Positions 40,107-49,361 are shown, numbered from the stretch's first letter. The stretch is 64,000 nt of DNA from Paenibacillus flagellatus (GCF_003217775.1 NZ_QJVJ01000009.1:1-64000), one strand, 5' to 3'. The notes: generated by a model not told the origin, from the letters alone. Numbers and translations are program-made.

Positions 40107-41374
40107 TCGAGAAAATCAAGACGGCCGTACTCGCCTTCCTCGTGCTGGCGAGCTTGCTGCAAAGCTATATGCTCATTTTCAACTCGCCGAGACCGATGCC
40201 GACGAATCAGGCGGAGTATGTGGAGACGGATTTGATCGGCACGCAGATGACGGCGGAGGAGCTGATTTTCCCCGACTTGATCGTGCTTCATACCGGTAAG
40301 CAGACACATACGGTGCTGTACCCGAACCATTCGCATTACAAGGAGATTATGAAGATGCTCCGGGGGCGGACGTTCGACAACTTCCGCCGCAATGCGCCGG
40401 TGCTGACGGCCGTCGATTGGGACGAAATCCGGAACAAGCAGCAGGGCGTGGAAGTCCGGTTCCGCAGCGGCATTCCGTTCGGGATTCTGCGCACCGTGCT
40501 CCAGCTGAAGGGGGACCTGCCGCTCGAGAGCGAGTCGGTCAACCGGATCTGGATCTACGTGAACCGCGACGCGGAGGAGGTCCGAACGTATTTCTTGACC
40601 GAATACAACACGTACGAGGCCCGGGCCGACCTGAACAATAAGAACGTCGAGCAGATGGTCGGCTTCGGCGAGCTGCAGGGCACGTACCACGCCAAGGACG
40701 ATTTCTACTTGCCGGACGCGCCGCTCGAGGTGCCCCGATACCGGATCGGGATCAATACGATGCCGATCGATCAGCTGCAGAAGACGCTGTTCGTCGATCC
40801 GCGCAATACGCGCAACTTCCGGGACAAGGACGGCCTGGAGCGGTACACGGACGGGAAGCGGGGGCTGCAGATCAAGCCGGACCAGCTGTGGATGGCGTAT
40901 TCCGACCCGATCCCGACGGTCGACAGCCGCAACGACGTGCGCGAAAACTTGAACGCGGCCGTCCAATTCATCAACCAGCACGGCGGCTGGAACGGCAGCT
41001 TCCTGGTCAAATCGATTCCGCAGACGCAGCTGATCGGCCGCCAGCAGTTCACATTCCGCCAATATTACGATTCGTATCCGATCGTCAGCGACCGGAGCGA
41101 CGGCTTCGGTCTGATCCGCATCACGCTGCAAAACCGGATCGTCGCCAACTACGAGCGGTCCATGATCATGTTCGATACGTCGAAGGTCGAGCGCTCGCTC
41201 CGAACGATTCCGGGCGGCAAGACGCTGGACGACATGCTGAACGGCTATTCGCGCAAAAGCTTCGTCGTCGGCATTACGCCGGCGTACCAGCCGATCGTCC
41301 AGGACAAGTTCATGGAGCTGAACCCGGTGTGGGCGGTGGAGCTTCGCGACGGGACGTACGATATTTTGAAATAA
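40103..41374 (+). CDS. walH: WalRK regulator WalH (YycH)
   Basis: The 423-residue product has one N-terminal membrane helix (about 7-25) and a long extracytoplasmic YycH domain. In B. subtilis WalH and WalI bind WalK in the membrane and restrain it. Sequence identity to B. subtilis is probably low, but position, length and topology agree. It overlaps walK by 4 bp (ATGA). Confidence 0.92.
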   Translation: MIEKIKTAVLAFLVLASLLQSYMLIFNSPRPMPTNQAEYVETDLIGTQMTAEELIFPDLIVLHTGKQTHTVLYPNHSHYKEIMKMLRGRTFDNFRRNAPVLTAVDWDEIRNKQQGVEVRFRSGIPFGILRTVLQLKGDLPLESESVNRIWIYVNRDAEEVRTYFLTEYNTYEARADLNNKNVEQMVGFGELQGTYHAKDDFYLPDAPLEVPRYRIGINTMPIDQLQKTLFVDPRNTRNFRDKDGLERYTDGKRGLQIKPDQLWMAYSDPIPTVDSRNDVRENLNAAVQFINQHGGWNGSFLVKSIPQTQLIGRQQFTFRQYYDSYPIVSDRSDGFGLIRITLQNRIVANYERSMIMFDTSKVERSLRTIPGGKTLDDMLNGYSRKSFVVGITPAYQPIVQDKFMELNPVWAVELRDGTYDILK

Positions 41375-41408
41375 ACGGACGCCCAACGAACGGGGGTGCA
41401 AAGGTACG

Positions 41409-42167
41409 ATGGATTGGAGCCGGGCGAAAACGATTTTTATTTTGTCCTTCCTGGCGTTAAACGTACTGCTCGGCTATGAGCTGTGGATCGGGAAATGGAA
41501 CGTGATCGGCGAGTCGAAGCAGTCGTCGGCCGACGTGGAGCAGGAGCTGAACCGGATTCTGGTGAACCGGGGGATCAAGATGACGGCGGAGGTGCCGAAG
41601 GATTCGCCCAAGATGCGGGAGATCGTCGTCAAGTGGGTCGACGGGGAGACGTATGGGCGCAAAATTACGCTGTCCGAGCCGATCCGCTACAATTTGTTCC
41701 TAAGCAAAGGATCGCTCAAAGATTTGGCGAGCCGGGCGATTCCGAAAATCGAGTCGTACGCGTACGACCGGATTACGAGCAAGGACGGCATGTTCATGAT
41801 GAACCAAATGATCGGGGAATACCCGCTGTTCGACGTCAATCTGGAGCTGTACGTCACGAACGGGGAAGTGACCGGCTACCGCCAGGCGTTCGCCGAGCTC
41901 GACACGGCGTCGGAATCGAAGGAGGAGCGGAAGGTCATCTCCGCGCATACGGTGCTGCGGACGTTGGCGGAGAAATATTTGCCGAGCGGCTCGGTCGTGA
42001 CGGACGTGCGCATCGGGTATCACGGCCAGTTTTTCGATACGGAGAAATGGTCGACGCTGCCCGCATTTCCGGCTTGGCGGGTGGCGCTGGAGAACGGGGA
42101 CATCTACTACGTGCACGCGTTCCGCGGGGACGTGGAGAACGTCCCGTACGGCGCGAAGAAGCCGTAG
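41409..42167 (+). CDS. walI: WalRK regulator WalI (YycI)
   Basis: The 252-residue product starts MDWSRAKTIFILSFLALNVL, the typical YycI opening with a single membrane helix, then an extracytoplasmic domain of the same fold as WalH. It partners WalH in controlling WalK. The ATG follows GGGGGTG, and it is 34 bp after walH. Confidence 0.93.
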   Translation: MDWSRAKTIFILSFLALNVLLGYELWIGKWNVIGESKQSSADVEQELNRILVNRGIKMTAEVPKDSPKMREIVVKWVDGETYGRKITLSEPIRYNLFLSKGSLKDLASRAIPKIESYAYDRITSKDGMFMMNQMIGEYPLFDVNLELYVTNGEVTGYRQAFAELDTASESKEERKVISAHTVLRTLAEKYLPSGSVVTDVRIGYHGQFFDTEKWSTLPAFPAWRVALENGDIYYVHAFRGDVENVPYGAKKP

Positions 42168-42202
42168 AGGGTAAGAGGAGAACGGACAAGAGGGGATTGT
42201 CG

Positions 42203-43012
42203 ATGACATTGCGGTATACGATATTGGCGAGCGGCTCCACGGGGAATTCGCTGCTCGTCGATCACGAAGGAACGAAGGTGCTCGTCGATGCGGGACTGAG
42301 CGCGAAGAAGATCGAGCAGCTGATGGAGGAGCGGGGCGTGAAGGGCGAAGAGCTGGACGCGATCCTGATCACCCATGAGCATTCCGACCATATCAAGGGA
42401 GTGGGGGCGCTGGCGCGCAAGCACGACCTGCCCGTCTACGCCAACGAGAAGACGTGGGAAGCGCTGCACAAGCATCTCGGCGAGCTGGCCGAGGAGAAGA
42501 TGGTCGTGATGGAGACCGGCAGCGTCGTCGAGTTCGGCAGCCTGCAGGTGGAGTCGTACGCGATCTCGCATGACGCGGCCGAGCCGGTCGGCTACTGCTT
42601 CTTCGACGGCGAGCACAAGCTGAGTCTCGCGACCGATCTCGGCTACGTCAGCGGCAAGGTGAAGGAGAAGATTGCCGACTCCGACGCGATCATCCTCGAA
42701 TCGAACCACGATATCGAGATGCTGCGGATGGGCCGGTATCCGTGGAACATCAAGCGGCGCATTCTCGGCGATACGGGCCATCTGTCCAACGAGGCGGCCG
42801 GGGAAGCGCTGTGCGACATATTGACCGGGCAGACGGAGACGGTGTATTTGGCGCATTTGAGCCGCGATCACAACATGATGGATTTGGCCAAGCTGACGGT
42901 GAATAACCTATTAGAGGACCGCGGCATTCACGCCGACGAGCGCAAGGTCGAGCTCAAGGATACGTACTTCGACCGGCCTACGAGATGGGATAGGTTGGGT
43001 CGGGAATCATAA
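42203..43012 (+). CDS. walJ: MBL-fold metallohydrolase WalJ (YycJ)
   Basis: The 269-residue product is a metallo-beta-lactamase-fold protein: ILASGSTGNS, the metal motif THEHSDH, SHDAAEPVGY and LAHLSRDHN. WalJ has been linked to coordination of cell division with replication, and relatives have nuclease activity. ATG 42203 follows AGGGG; the longer open frame from 41483 runs through walI in another frame. The last 35 bp overlap a convergent small gene. Confidence 0.95.
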   Translation: MTLRYTILASGSTGNSLLVDHEGTKVLVDAGLSAKKIEQLMEERGVKGEELDAILITHEHSDHIKGVGALARKHDLPVYANEKTWEALHKHLGELAEEKMVVMETGSVVEFGSLQVESYAISHDAAEPVGYCFFDGEHKLSLATDLGYVSGKVKEKIADSDAIILESNHDIEMLRMGRYPWNIKRRILGDTGHLSNEAAGEALCDILTGQTETVYLAHLSRDHNMMDLAKLTVNNLLEDRGIHADERKVELKDTYFDRPTRWDRLGRES

Positions 43013-43187
43013 TCCGGTCGAGGTCGGCCATGCGGGCTTCGATTTCGTCGCGGGTCATGACGCCCTTCTCGATCAGCAAATCCATCAGGGCGGTGACGAG
43101 CAGCGTATTGCGGTAATGCTCCTCCTTCAAGTCGGCCAGCTTGCCGATCATGTTCACTTCTTGCAGATGGGGGCGGATGCGATTCAT
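42978..43187 (-). CDS. small conserved protein convergent with walJ
   Basis: A 69-residue protein (MNRIRPHLQEVNMIGKLADL...) with no family I can name. It is all-helical in appearance, ending DLDRIMIPDPTYPIS. The ATG follows GGAGAG at about 10 nt; upstream in-frame codons to 43319 look non-coding. It overlaps the walJ 3' end by 35 bp. Small proteins at this place are seen in other Paenibacillaceae, as far as I recall. Confidence 0.62.
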   Translation of the reverse strand: MNRIRPHLQEVNMIGKLADLKEEHYRNTLLVTALMDLLIEKGVMTRDEIEARMADLDRIMIPDPTYPIS

Positions 43188-43369
43188 GGAACGTTTTCTC
43201 TCCTTTTTTCCGGGGAAACCGGCTCGAACTTTCGCTGCAAATCTAGTAAAATAGAAGTAGCGTTTTCGTATTACTAAGTATAGGCTGCTAGAAGCGAAAA
43301 CATTCCTCTTTTTTCGCAAAGGAAATCGGGGAAATCCATAGAGTGAGCCATCGAGAGGAGAGGGCGGGC

Positions 43370-44581
43370 ATGAGTTTGTTTGACGACGACTTCTACACGA
43401 CGAAGCTGCCCCGGAAGCCCCGTTGGACGCACAACGGCACGGCGTTTTCCGACGTCAGGCGCAGCCGCAGCGGGATGCCTGCCGTCGTGGCGGTATCCGG
43501 CGCGGCCGCCGCGCTCCTGATGGCTTCGCTTCTGATCGGCATCGGCACGCATCGCGACGAGCCGGACCGGTCGGCCGCGGTACCCGTCATGACGACGGGT
43601 GACAGCTACCAGTGGAAGGAAGATCGGATCGTCGGCGCGGTCGAGCAGGTGAAGCCCGCCGTCGTCAGCATCGTCAGCGCGATGAAGGACGAAGGGGGCA
43701 CCGAAGCGCAAAGCATCGGCATCGGCTCGGGCGTGTTGTTCCAAAAGGACGGGGACCGCGCGTACATCGTCACGAACAACCATGTGGTGCAGTCGGCGAC
43801 GCAGATCGAGGTCATTCTGGCGACCGGCGAGCACCGGAAGGCGAAGCTGAAGGGGAAAGATTTGATTACCGACTTGGCGGTCATCGAGATCGATTCCGCC
43901 GGGATCAAGGCGTACGCCGAATTCGGCGATTCGGAGAAGCTGAAGGCGGGCCAGACGGCGATCGCCATCGGCAGCCCGCTCGGGCTGCGGTTCGCCCAGA
44001 CGACGACGGTCGGCGTCATCAGCTCGCCGCATCAGAAAATCCCGATCTCGTTCGCCGGGGACGGCAACTACGATTGGGAGATGGACGTCATCCAGACGGA
44101 CGCCGCGATCAACCAAGGCAACAGCGGCGGGGCGCTCGTCAACCTGGACGGCCAAGTGATCGGCATCAACAGCATGAAGGTGGCCGAGACGGGAGTCGAG
44201 GGGCTCGGCTTCGCGATTCCGATCAACTCCGCGAAGGAGACGATCGCAAGCCTCATCCAATACGGCAAGGTCAAGCGGCCGTATATGGGCATCACGACCG
44301 ACCCGCTTCGCTCTTACAAAGGAGCGGAGGTTTTAAAACTGCCCGATTCGGTCAAAAATGGTCTTATCGTCATCGACGCGGTCGGTCCGGCCAAGGAAGC
44401 CGGACTCGCGACGAACGACGTCATCACGGAGCTGGACGGGAAGCCGGTCGCCGATAACGTCACGCTGCGCCAATATTTGTACGGCCAGAAGAAGATCGGC
44501 GACAGCATCAAGGTGACGTATTATCGGAACGGCAAAAAAGCGACCGTCACGGTCGAACTCGGCGAGAAGAAAGAGGACTAA
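43370..44581 (+). CDS. htrA: HtrA-like serine protease with PDZ domain
   Basis: A membrane-bound quality-control protease of about 403 residues. It has a short cytoplasmic N-terminus and one membrane helix (about 40-62). The trypsin-like domain has His in VTNNHVV, Asp in ITDLAVIEI and Ser in QGNSGGALV. A C-terminal PDZ domain follows (GPAKEAGLATNDVITELDG). B. subtilis has htrC (yycK) at this site. The start ATG 43370 follows GAGGAGAGGG; 43343 is a weaker alternative. Confidence 0.95.
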   Translation: MSLFDDDFYTTKLPRKPRWTHNGTAFSDVRRSRSGMPAVVAVSGAAAALLMASLLIGIGTHRDEPDRSAAVPVMTTGDSYQWKEDRIVGAVEQVKPAVVSIVSAMKDEGGTEAQSIGIGSGVLFQKDGDRAYIVTNNHVVQSATQIEVILATGEHRKAKLKGKDLITDLAVIEIDSAGIKAYAEFGDSEKLKAGQTAIAIGSPLGLRFAQTTTVGVISSPHQKIPISFAGDGNYDWEMDVIQTDAAINQGNSGGALVNLDGQVIGINSMKVAETGVEGLGFAIPINSAKETIASLIQYGKVKRPYMGITTDPLRSYKGAEVLKLPDSVKNGLIVIDAVGPAKEAGLATNDVITELDGKPVADNVTLRQYLYGQKKIGDSIKVTYYRNGKKATVTVELGEKKED

Positions 44582-44584
44582 TCG

Positions 44585-44752
44585 ATGTTTGTCGTCTGCA
44601 AGGAACACGTGGAGCTCGCGATCGACATGTTCGTCGACGAGTACGAGGAAGCTCCGGACATTTACGATCTGAACGAAGTGCGCTTCACCGCCTGGGAGCC
44701 GCCCGCTACGTGCGAGCGGTGCGAGCGGAAGCCGCAATATTTGGTCATATAA
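44585..44752 (+). CDS. yyzF: CxxH/CxxC protein (YyzF type)
   Basis: A 55-residue protein, MFVVCKEHVELAIDMFVDE..., with CKEH near the start and CERC near the end, the paired metal-binding motif of the CxxH/CxxC family found beside htrA and rlmH in Bacillales. Function unknown. It begins 3 bp after the htrA stop, so translation is coupled. Confidence 0.9.
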   Translation: MFVVCKEHVELAIDMFVDEYEEAPDIYDLNEVRFTAWEPPATCERCERKPQYLVI

Positions 44753-44761
44753 GTGCGGAGA

Positions 44762-44790
44762 CGGGAGCCTGCGAGGGCTCCCGCTTTTTG
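44762..44790 (+). terminator. terminator before rlmH
   Basis: CGGGAGCC-tgcgag-GGCTCCCG followed by CTTTTTG. Confidence 0.82.
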
Positions 44791-44796
44791 TGCTTA

Positions 44797-46995
44797 TCAT
44801 CGTTGTGAGCGAAGGGAACAGAGGGAGGACATGACGGAATGAACATCCATATCGTCGCGGTCGGGAAGCTGAAGGAGAAATATTGGAGCGACGGCATCGC
44901 CGAATACGCGAAGCGGCTCGCGCCTTACGCGAAGCTCGCGATCACCGAGGTCGCCGAGGAGAAAGCGCCGGAGCGGCTGAGCGAGGCCGAGGAGCTGCAG
45001 GTGAAGCAGCGGGAGGGCGACCGCATCTTGGCGGCGCTGAAGGCCGATACGCACGTCATCGCCATGGCCATCGACGGCCACCTGTGGACGTCCGAGGAGC
45101 TGGCGGCGCAGCTGGACAAGCTCGGCACGTACGGCAGGAGCCACGTCACCTTCGTCATCGGCGGCTCGATCGGCCTGTCCGACGACGTGCTGAAGCGGGC
45201 CGACCAGAAGCTGTCGTTCGGCCGGATCACGTTCCCTCACCAGCTTTTGCGCGTGGTGCTGGTGGAGCAGGTGTACCGGGCGTTTAAGATAATGCGGGGG
45301 GAACCGTATCATCGCTAAAGGTAAAATAAAAAGGGACTTCATCAAGTCCCCGAGGCTTTCAGTATGAGGTTCGTTGAGACTGGCGAGCACTTCCGGCTCA
45401 AGCGGTGCGACGCAATCCAGTGCTCGCGTTTCCGCTAGGCGACTGAGGAGGACGGCAGAATCCCTTTGCATGGACTCGATGGTAAAATCGAAGTGTAAGT
45501 TGATCTGGGTGATCTGCCGTCCGACCCGCCTTGGGGATTCTTTGGTGATGCGGATGCTTTCGACCATTAGCCGCAATAACGCCTTTTGTTCATCCGCATC
45601 GATCTTCATGAGTGCGTCCTGAATCAGCGTCAACAGTTTTTGCAACGAATCGAAATCAACAGGCTTGTTGAATTGTTCATCTAATTCAGCTTCGATGGCT
45701 TCAAGCCTTTTTTGCAGCTGTTCTTGTCGGGCGTGCGTTTCCTTGAGATCGTCCTTGAATATTGCAGCCAACTCAGGATCATTCAGGATGTTGTCCTTTA
45801 TTTTCTGAAGTTTCTTGCTGTTGGTATTCAACTCGGCAACAAGTGCTTTCTTTTCATCTATTAACGGGGTGTCTGCATTTGAACGCATGGCATTGATTTT
45901 ATCGACCAGTTTTCTCAGAATGTCAGGACGTGATGCTACTTTTACAAGTTCATCAAGCACCTGCTGTTCGGCTACGTCGGCCCGCATCATGTTAGAGCGG
46001 CAAACGGTCTTGCCCTTGTTATGGAACTGACCGCAGATGTAGTATCGATATGATTTGCCTCCAGCACCTTTGGAACGGGCAGGAACCATGCCATGACCAC
46101 AGACAGGACATCTGAGCAATCCGCTCAGAATGTATGGCTGATGGGAGCGGGACGGCTTGTAGGAACGCCGACCAAGCTTCTGATGGACACTCTCCCATAG
46201 TTCGGAGGCAATAAGCGATTCATGCGTTCCGTCAACAAGAAGAAAGTCGGGATTCTTTCCTTTCCTGCGTTTCTCAGACCAATCTTGCAGTTGATTGTAC
46301 CGTATCTTTCCGATGTAGATGGGGTTGTTGAGGATCGTCTTGATCCCGCAGACGTTGAACGGCTTGTCCATTTTGGAACGATAGCCTTCTTCATTCAGAC
46401 GGCGGGTGATGGCTTTGAATCCGAGTCCCTGATTGGCATAATCGAATATTTTGCGGACGATGACGGCTTCATACTCGTTGATGACAAGTTCTTTTTCAAT
46501 GTTGTCGTACCCCAGCACCTTTCCTCCGTTGTACTTGCCTTCCTTGGCTCGCTGTTCCATCCCAAGCTTTACTCGTTCGACAATGTTATTACGTTCGAGT
46601 TCCGCGAATGAACATATCATCTGGAATGCAGTCCGGCCAAAAGCCGTTGTCGTATCGAATTTCTCGTTGAGACTGATCAGCCTGACGTTGTTTCTTTCGA
46701 GTGTTTCGCTGATCTCCAAAGCATCTTTTAGTTTACGGGCCAGACGGTCAATTTTATAAATGATGACAACCCCGAACTTCTGCTGATTAGCATCCTTCAG
46801 GAGCCGTTTCATCTGCGGACGGCCTGCAATGCTTTTGCCGCTCGCACCTTCATCCACATATTCATCCACAATTTCAAGGTCGTTCTGCTCCGCATACTTC
46901 CTGATTTCCGAGATTTGAGCAGCAATGCTATACCCTTCCTTGGCTTGCTCTTCCGTACTCACTCGGGCGTATAGAGCCGCTTTCAACTTGCTCAT
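44797..46995 (-). CDS. large serine recombinase; integrated form with antisense-rlmH tail
   Basis: As it stands the frame encodes 732 residues. Residues 1-150 are a resolvase domain with catalytic Ser13 in YARVSTEEQ and [15 protein letters not shown] Recombinase domain (about 160-280) follows, then a zinc ribbon (Cys296, 299, 321, 332), a coiled coil (380-450), and a C-terminal part. Codon 565 (Phe, 45301-45303) is inside the attachment core. Residues 566-732 are the antisense strand of rlmH and cannot be native. Joining the left end to the right end across the core, as in the excised circle, gives Thr-Val-Ser-Ile-Asp-Arg-Val-Asn then TAA (60265-60267), a 573-residue protein of normal family length. 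The start overlaps the upstream XRE gene by 4 bp. Confidence 0.9.
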   Translation of the reverse strand: MSKLKAALYARVSTEEQAKEGYSIAAQISEIRKYAEQNDLEIVDEYVDEGASGKSIAGRPQMKRLLKDANQQKFGVVIIYKIDRLARKLKDALEISETLERNNVRLISLNEKFDTTTAFGRTAFQMICSFAELERNNIVERVKLGMEQRAKEGKYNGGKVLGYDNIEKELVINEYEAVIVRKIFDYANQGLGFKAITRRLNEEGYRSKMDKPFNVCGIKTILNNPIYIGKIRYNQLQDWSEKRRKGKNPDFLLVDGTHESLIASELWESVHQKLGRRSYKPSRSHQPYILSGLLRCPVCGHGMVPARSKGAGGKSYRYYICGQFHNKGKTVCRSNMMRADVAEQQVLDELVKVASRPDILRKLVDKINAMRSNADTPLIDEKKALVAELNTNSKKLQKIKDNILNDPELAAIFKDDLKETHARQEQLQKRLEAIEAELDEQFNKPVDFDSLQKLLTLIQDALMKIDADEQKALLRLMVESIRITKESPRRVGRQITQINLHFDFTIESMQRDSAVLLSRLAETRALDCVAPLEPEVLASLNEPHTESLGDLMKSLFILPLAMIRFPPHYLKRPVHLLHQHHAQKLVRERDPAERQLLVGPLQHVVGQADRAADDEGDVAPAVRAELVQLRRQLLGRPQVAVDGHGDDVRIGLQRRQDAVALPLLHLQLLGLAQPLRRFLLGDLGDRELRVRREPLRVFGDAVAPIFLLQLPDRDDMDVHSVMSSLCSLRSQR
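44839..45318 (+). CDS. rlmH: 23S rRNA (pseudouridine-1915-N3)-methyltransferase RlmH
   Basis: RlmH is a SPOUT methyltransferase acting on 23S rRNA in the assembled ribosome. The 159-residue product shows [19 protein letters not shown], the SAM knot [14 protein letters not shown], and [20 protein letters not shown]. The protein ends GEPYHR. The usual ending is YHK: the last codon and stop here appear to come from the inserted element, since the native form of the end (GEPYHK-stop) is found 15 kb away at 60289-60309. The gene thus stays functional after integration. A recombinase frame runs antisense across the whole gene. Confidence 0.97.
   Translation: MNIHIVAVGKLKEKYWSDGIAEYAKRLAPYAKLAITEVAEEKAPERLSEAEELQVKQREGDRILAALKADTHVIAMAIDGHLWTSEELAAQLDKLGTYGRSHVTFVIGGSIGLSDDVLKRADQKLSFGRITFPHQLLRVVLVEQVYRAFKIMRGEPYHR
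45301..45311 (+). repeat. attL: attL core (rlmH side)
   Basis: GAACCGTATCA, codons Glu-Pro-Tyr-His of rlmH. It differs from the right copy at the bases directly flanking each side (G/T and T/C), so the shared core is exactly 11 bp. The staphylococcal SCC core is GAAGC(A/G)TATCA, one base away. Confidence 0.88.
45333..45350. terminator. hairpin between rlmH and the recombinase
   Basis: GGGACTT-catc-AAGTCCC, a perfect stem with an A/T run on the minus-strand side (TTTTTATTTTA). It could end transcription from the recombinase side, although the recombinase frame stays open through it. Confidence 0.55.
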
Positions 46996-47651
46996 TGTTC
47001 GTCTTCTCCTTTGTTTTCGTAGTTACTAATGAAGCTGGATTGATGATCGTTCCATGAAGCACGAGGGAAAACAGGAAATGCATTCGGGTGCTTGCCCATT
47101 TCATTGAACAGAGCACTGGCTTTGACTGCCGGGTGCGGCTGATTGAACAATTCCTCGGATGATTTAAGTGACTCCAGTTCTCCAATTATGCGGCCCAAGG
47201 AAGCGATGAATTGCTCTTTGTCGAGAGGGCGGGAGGATTGGAGGTCATGAATAAATCGCATCATCCCATCCGTGAACGCTTGATAGACAATGGCACCGAT
47301 ATAAGACAGTGAGCTTTCCTCAGTTGATTCTAAAGCGGGTTCGTTGGGTTCCCCGATAGCTATCAACCGAAGTTCTCCTTGATAGAAATAATCCGTCAAT
47401 GCGTCAAAGGGGATGCCTAAATCTTGCGTAATTCTGTAGATGAGCTGATAAGCAGGTTTCTTGGAATCCCCGCGTTCGATGGAGATGATTGTCTGGTGAC
47501 TGACACCGACACGCTCACTCATTGCAGTCGTTGTAAAGGATTTGCTTGAGTGTAGCTTTCCGGCTTCCTTTCTGAAGAACTTTAATCGCTCTCCCAAATC
47601 GCTCGTCTTCAAATATTCAAACTCTTCGCGAGTGAGAATCCGTCTTGGCAT
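46992..47651 (-). CDS. XRE-family HTH regulator of the recombinase
   Basis: The 219-residue product has a Cro/C1-type helix-turn-helix in its first third (TTTAMSERVGVSHQTIISIERG, about 41-62). The rest (70-219) is helical and of no family I know. The ATG at 47651 is preceded by AAGGATGATC. The stop overlaps the recombinase start (ATGA), so the two are made together; it probably controls excision or integration. A divergent promoter lies directly upstream. Confidence 0.85.
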   Translation of the reverse strand: MPRRILTREEFEYLKTSDLGERLKFFRKEAGKLHSSKSFTTTAMSERVGVSHQTIISIERGDSKKPAYQLIYRITQDLGIPFDALTDYFYQGELRLIAIGEPNEPALESTEESSLSYIGAIVYQAFTDGMMRFIHDLQSSRPLDKEQFIASLGRIIGELESLKSSEELFNQPHPAVKASALFNEMGKHPNAFPVFPRASWNDHQSSFISNYENKGEDEQ

Positions 47652-47679
47652 GGATGATCATCCTTTCTGTACAAGCAGG

Positions 47680-47708
47680 TTTACAGTGATTATAAACTCT
47701 GCTATGAT
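47680..47708 (+). promoter_or_regulatory. divergent promoter at the XRE gene
   Basis: TTTACA (47680-47685), 17-nt spacer, TATGAT (47703-47708), reading rightwards. It lies close to the XRE start codon, where the XRE protein could bind. Confidence 0.6.
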
Positions 47709-47762
47709 GGTTTGCAAATATATAATTACAAATACTTAAATATAAATAATTTGGAGGTTGCT

Positions 47763-47945
47763 ATGGACTTTATCCTCGATATTGGCATTGACCTGAACGA
47801 GATTGACGATGCGTTTGAAATCGTTCACGACAAGCGAAGGAAAGAGCAAGACTTTATTGAACAGCTTGCTCTGGCATTGAATCGCATGTTGGATCACCCA
47901 TCGGAAGCAGAAGATGAAGCTCTAACAACAGGTGTACAAGAATGA
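47763..47945 (+). CDS. small acidic protein of unknown function
   Basis: A 60-residue acidic protein (MDFILDIGIDLNEIDDAFEI...) with predicted helices and no known family. The ATG follows TTGGAGGTTGCT; the upstream frame to 47712 overlaps the promoter and is not used. It may be co-transcribed with the Rep-like gene downstream. Small acidic proteins are common in mobile elements, but no role can be read here. Confidence 0.6.
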   Translation: MDFILDIGIDLNEIDDAFEIVHDKRRKEQDFIEQLALALNRMLDHPSEAEDEALTTGVQE

Positions 47946-47950
47946 CAACT

Positions 47951-47993
47951 GAGAGGGCTTAATCCCTTGTCCCGTAAGGCTTCAGGCCCTCTC
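47951..47993 (+). terminator. hairpin between the small gene and the Rep-like gene
   Basis: GAGAGGGC (47951-47958) pairs with GCCCTCTC (47986-47993), with a 27-nt loop. There is no U tract, so it is more likely an attenuator or RNA-stability hairpin. Confidence 0.4.
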
Positions 47994-48013
47994 GATATTT
48001 GAGGTGAAACCGC

Positions 48014-49075
48014 ATGTTTCTGTACAATAAACAAAGGGCAGCGGAGTTGTTGAACACCGTGCCGATCATTCAAAGCATTCAATCCGCCAGCAAGGTGAAG
48101 CACTTTGACTGTCCTTACGACAAGCTGATCCTTTGTTCAGATGAGCCGCCAACACAAGCGTTCGTTGACCTGATTCGGCCCGCGAGATTCGAGACGGACG
48201 ATGATGAAACCTTTTACCGGTACAGGCTGGTGCATGACTTGTTCAGCGTACAGTGGATGCAGGCTAACCCGCAGGCTCCGATGACATCCATCATGTTGAA
48301 CCCTTGGAAGCACCAGCTCTCACCCGATGATGTACTCGCGTTGATCGACTTCATTATCGGCAGTCATCTCGATGCACAAGTCGCTCACAACGATGATAAG
48401 CATGATTGGCTCCGCTTTCAAACCTCGAAGGAGTTTGCGAAGCGTATCTACGTCGGCTATCAGAAGAAGAAACCGCGAAACTACAATGATCTTGACCAGA
48501 CATTTATGTTCGGCAGTAAAAAGGGCCAGCAGGTCATCATATACGATAAGGCGAAGGAGCAAGACCGTGACGACGAAGAGTGGATTCGCCTTGAGAAACG
48601 CAGAAAAAGGCGGGACAAGCATGCAAGACCAACTCTGTCTCGATTTCTGCTGGATGAACAGGATGATGCTTTGAAAAATGTAGTCATCGTTGATATTGAT
48701 AAGTTCAGCGGCAGGGACAAGATCATGCGACGCATCAACAAATTCGGAACATTTCAGGAAGCCTACATGACCTTGACCAAGGAAGAGAAGCGGAAGTTGA
48801 AAATGCACGAAGCATTCCGGCATCCTCTTGTTGATGTTGGTGCTTTGTTTAAGAAGGAGCTCGACCAATGGCTCTCGATGTCGCCGCATTTGCATTTAAT
48901 GAAGAGAATCTTCCCGGTACTCAAAGCAAGCTGGAGAGGGAAAGACACATTAACTTACAGAACGATGAGTATTGATCCGATTAATCTGCATTGTACCGGA
49001 GCCCCTTTAGAACCGTATGTCGGCAAAGAGAAATACAGGCTGCGACAAAACTACTTTACCGACGTATTAAGCTGA
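48014..49075 (+). CDS. putative replication initiation protein (Rep_trans-like)
   Basis: The 353-residue product contains a segment TFMFGSKKGQQVIIYDKAKE (about 163-182) followed by EEWIRLEKRRKRR. This resembles the core of the Rep_trans/replication-initiation-factor family, where a tyrosine lies in an IYDKxxE motif and a charged RxE strand follows. Those proteins nick an origin in rolling-circle replication or transfer. Overall similarity was judged by eye only. A field of hairpins lies directly downstream, as expected for a replication or transfer origin. The ATG follows GAGGTGAAACCGC. Confidence 0.42.
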   Translation: MFLYNKQRAAELLNTVPIIQSIQSASKVKHFDCPYDKLILCSDEPPTQAFVDLIRPARFETDDDETFYRYRLVHDLFSVQWMQANPQAPMTSIMLNPWKHQLSPDDVLALIDFIIGSHLDAQVAHNDDKHDWLRFQTSKEFAKRIYVGYQKKKPRNYNDLDQTFMFGSKKGQQVIIYDKAKEQDRDDEEWIRLEKRRKRRDKHARPTLSRFLLDEQDDALKNVVIVDIDKFSGRDKIMRRINKFGTFQEAYMTLTKEEKRKLKMHEAFRHPLVDVGALFKKELDQWLSMSPHLHLMKRIFPVLKASWRGKDTLTYRTMSIDPINLHCTGAPLEPYVGKEKYRLRQNYFTDVLS

Positions 49076-49086
49076 CATGTTGTGAG

Positions 49087-49361
49087 GGGGCCGCGAGCGA
49101 AGCGAGCGGCCCCGTCTTTCCATCAGTGTTCGCATTGCACCTGAGTGCGGTAATGGGCCACAGGAAGCCAGTCAAGGGCCGCAGGGGCGAAGCCTTTACC
49201 CTTGACAGAGCGATGCCATGAGCCGACACTCCTTCGTGTCCTCAGCGTTAGCTGAGGAACGCCGTACGGCGAGTGACGGGATTGTAAAGGGTGGGAACCC
49301 TTTACGTCCTCCCTCAGGGAGCGGAGAGGGTGGTCTTTGATCGGCGAGCGAAGCGAGCCGC
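49087..49361. repeat. field of seven hairpins downstream of the Rep-like gene
   Basis: Between the Rep-like gene and the next gene (about 320 bp, no coding) lie: GGGGCCGC/GCGGCCCC (49087-49113), GTCAAGGG/CCCTTGAC (49171-49206), GACAC/GTGTC (near 49224-49240) and CTCAGC-gtta-GCTGAG (49241-49256). GCCGTACGGC (49261-49270), GTAAAGGGT-ggg-ACCCTTTAC-like (49284-49305) and CGGC/GCCG (49342-49361) complete the set. The first and last share the loop GAGCGAAGCGAGC. Only the first looks like a terminator (CGTCTTTC follows). Confidence 0.65.

Noticed and set aside
44797-45300. Last 167 residues of the recombinase frame as a true domain
   Set aside because: They are exactly the antisense strand of rlmH, and the sequence is Arg/Leu/Val-rich without a fold. 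The native tail is recovered across the att core instead.
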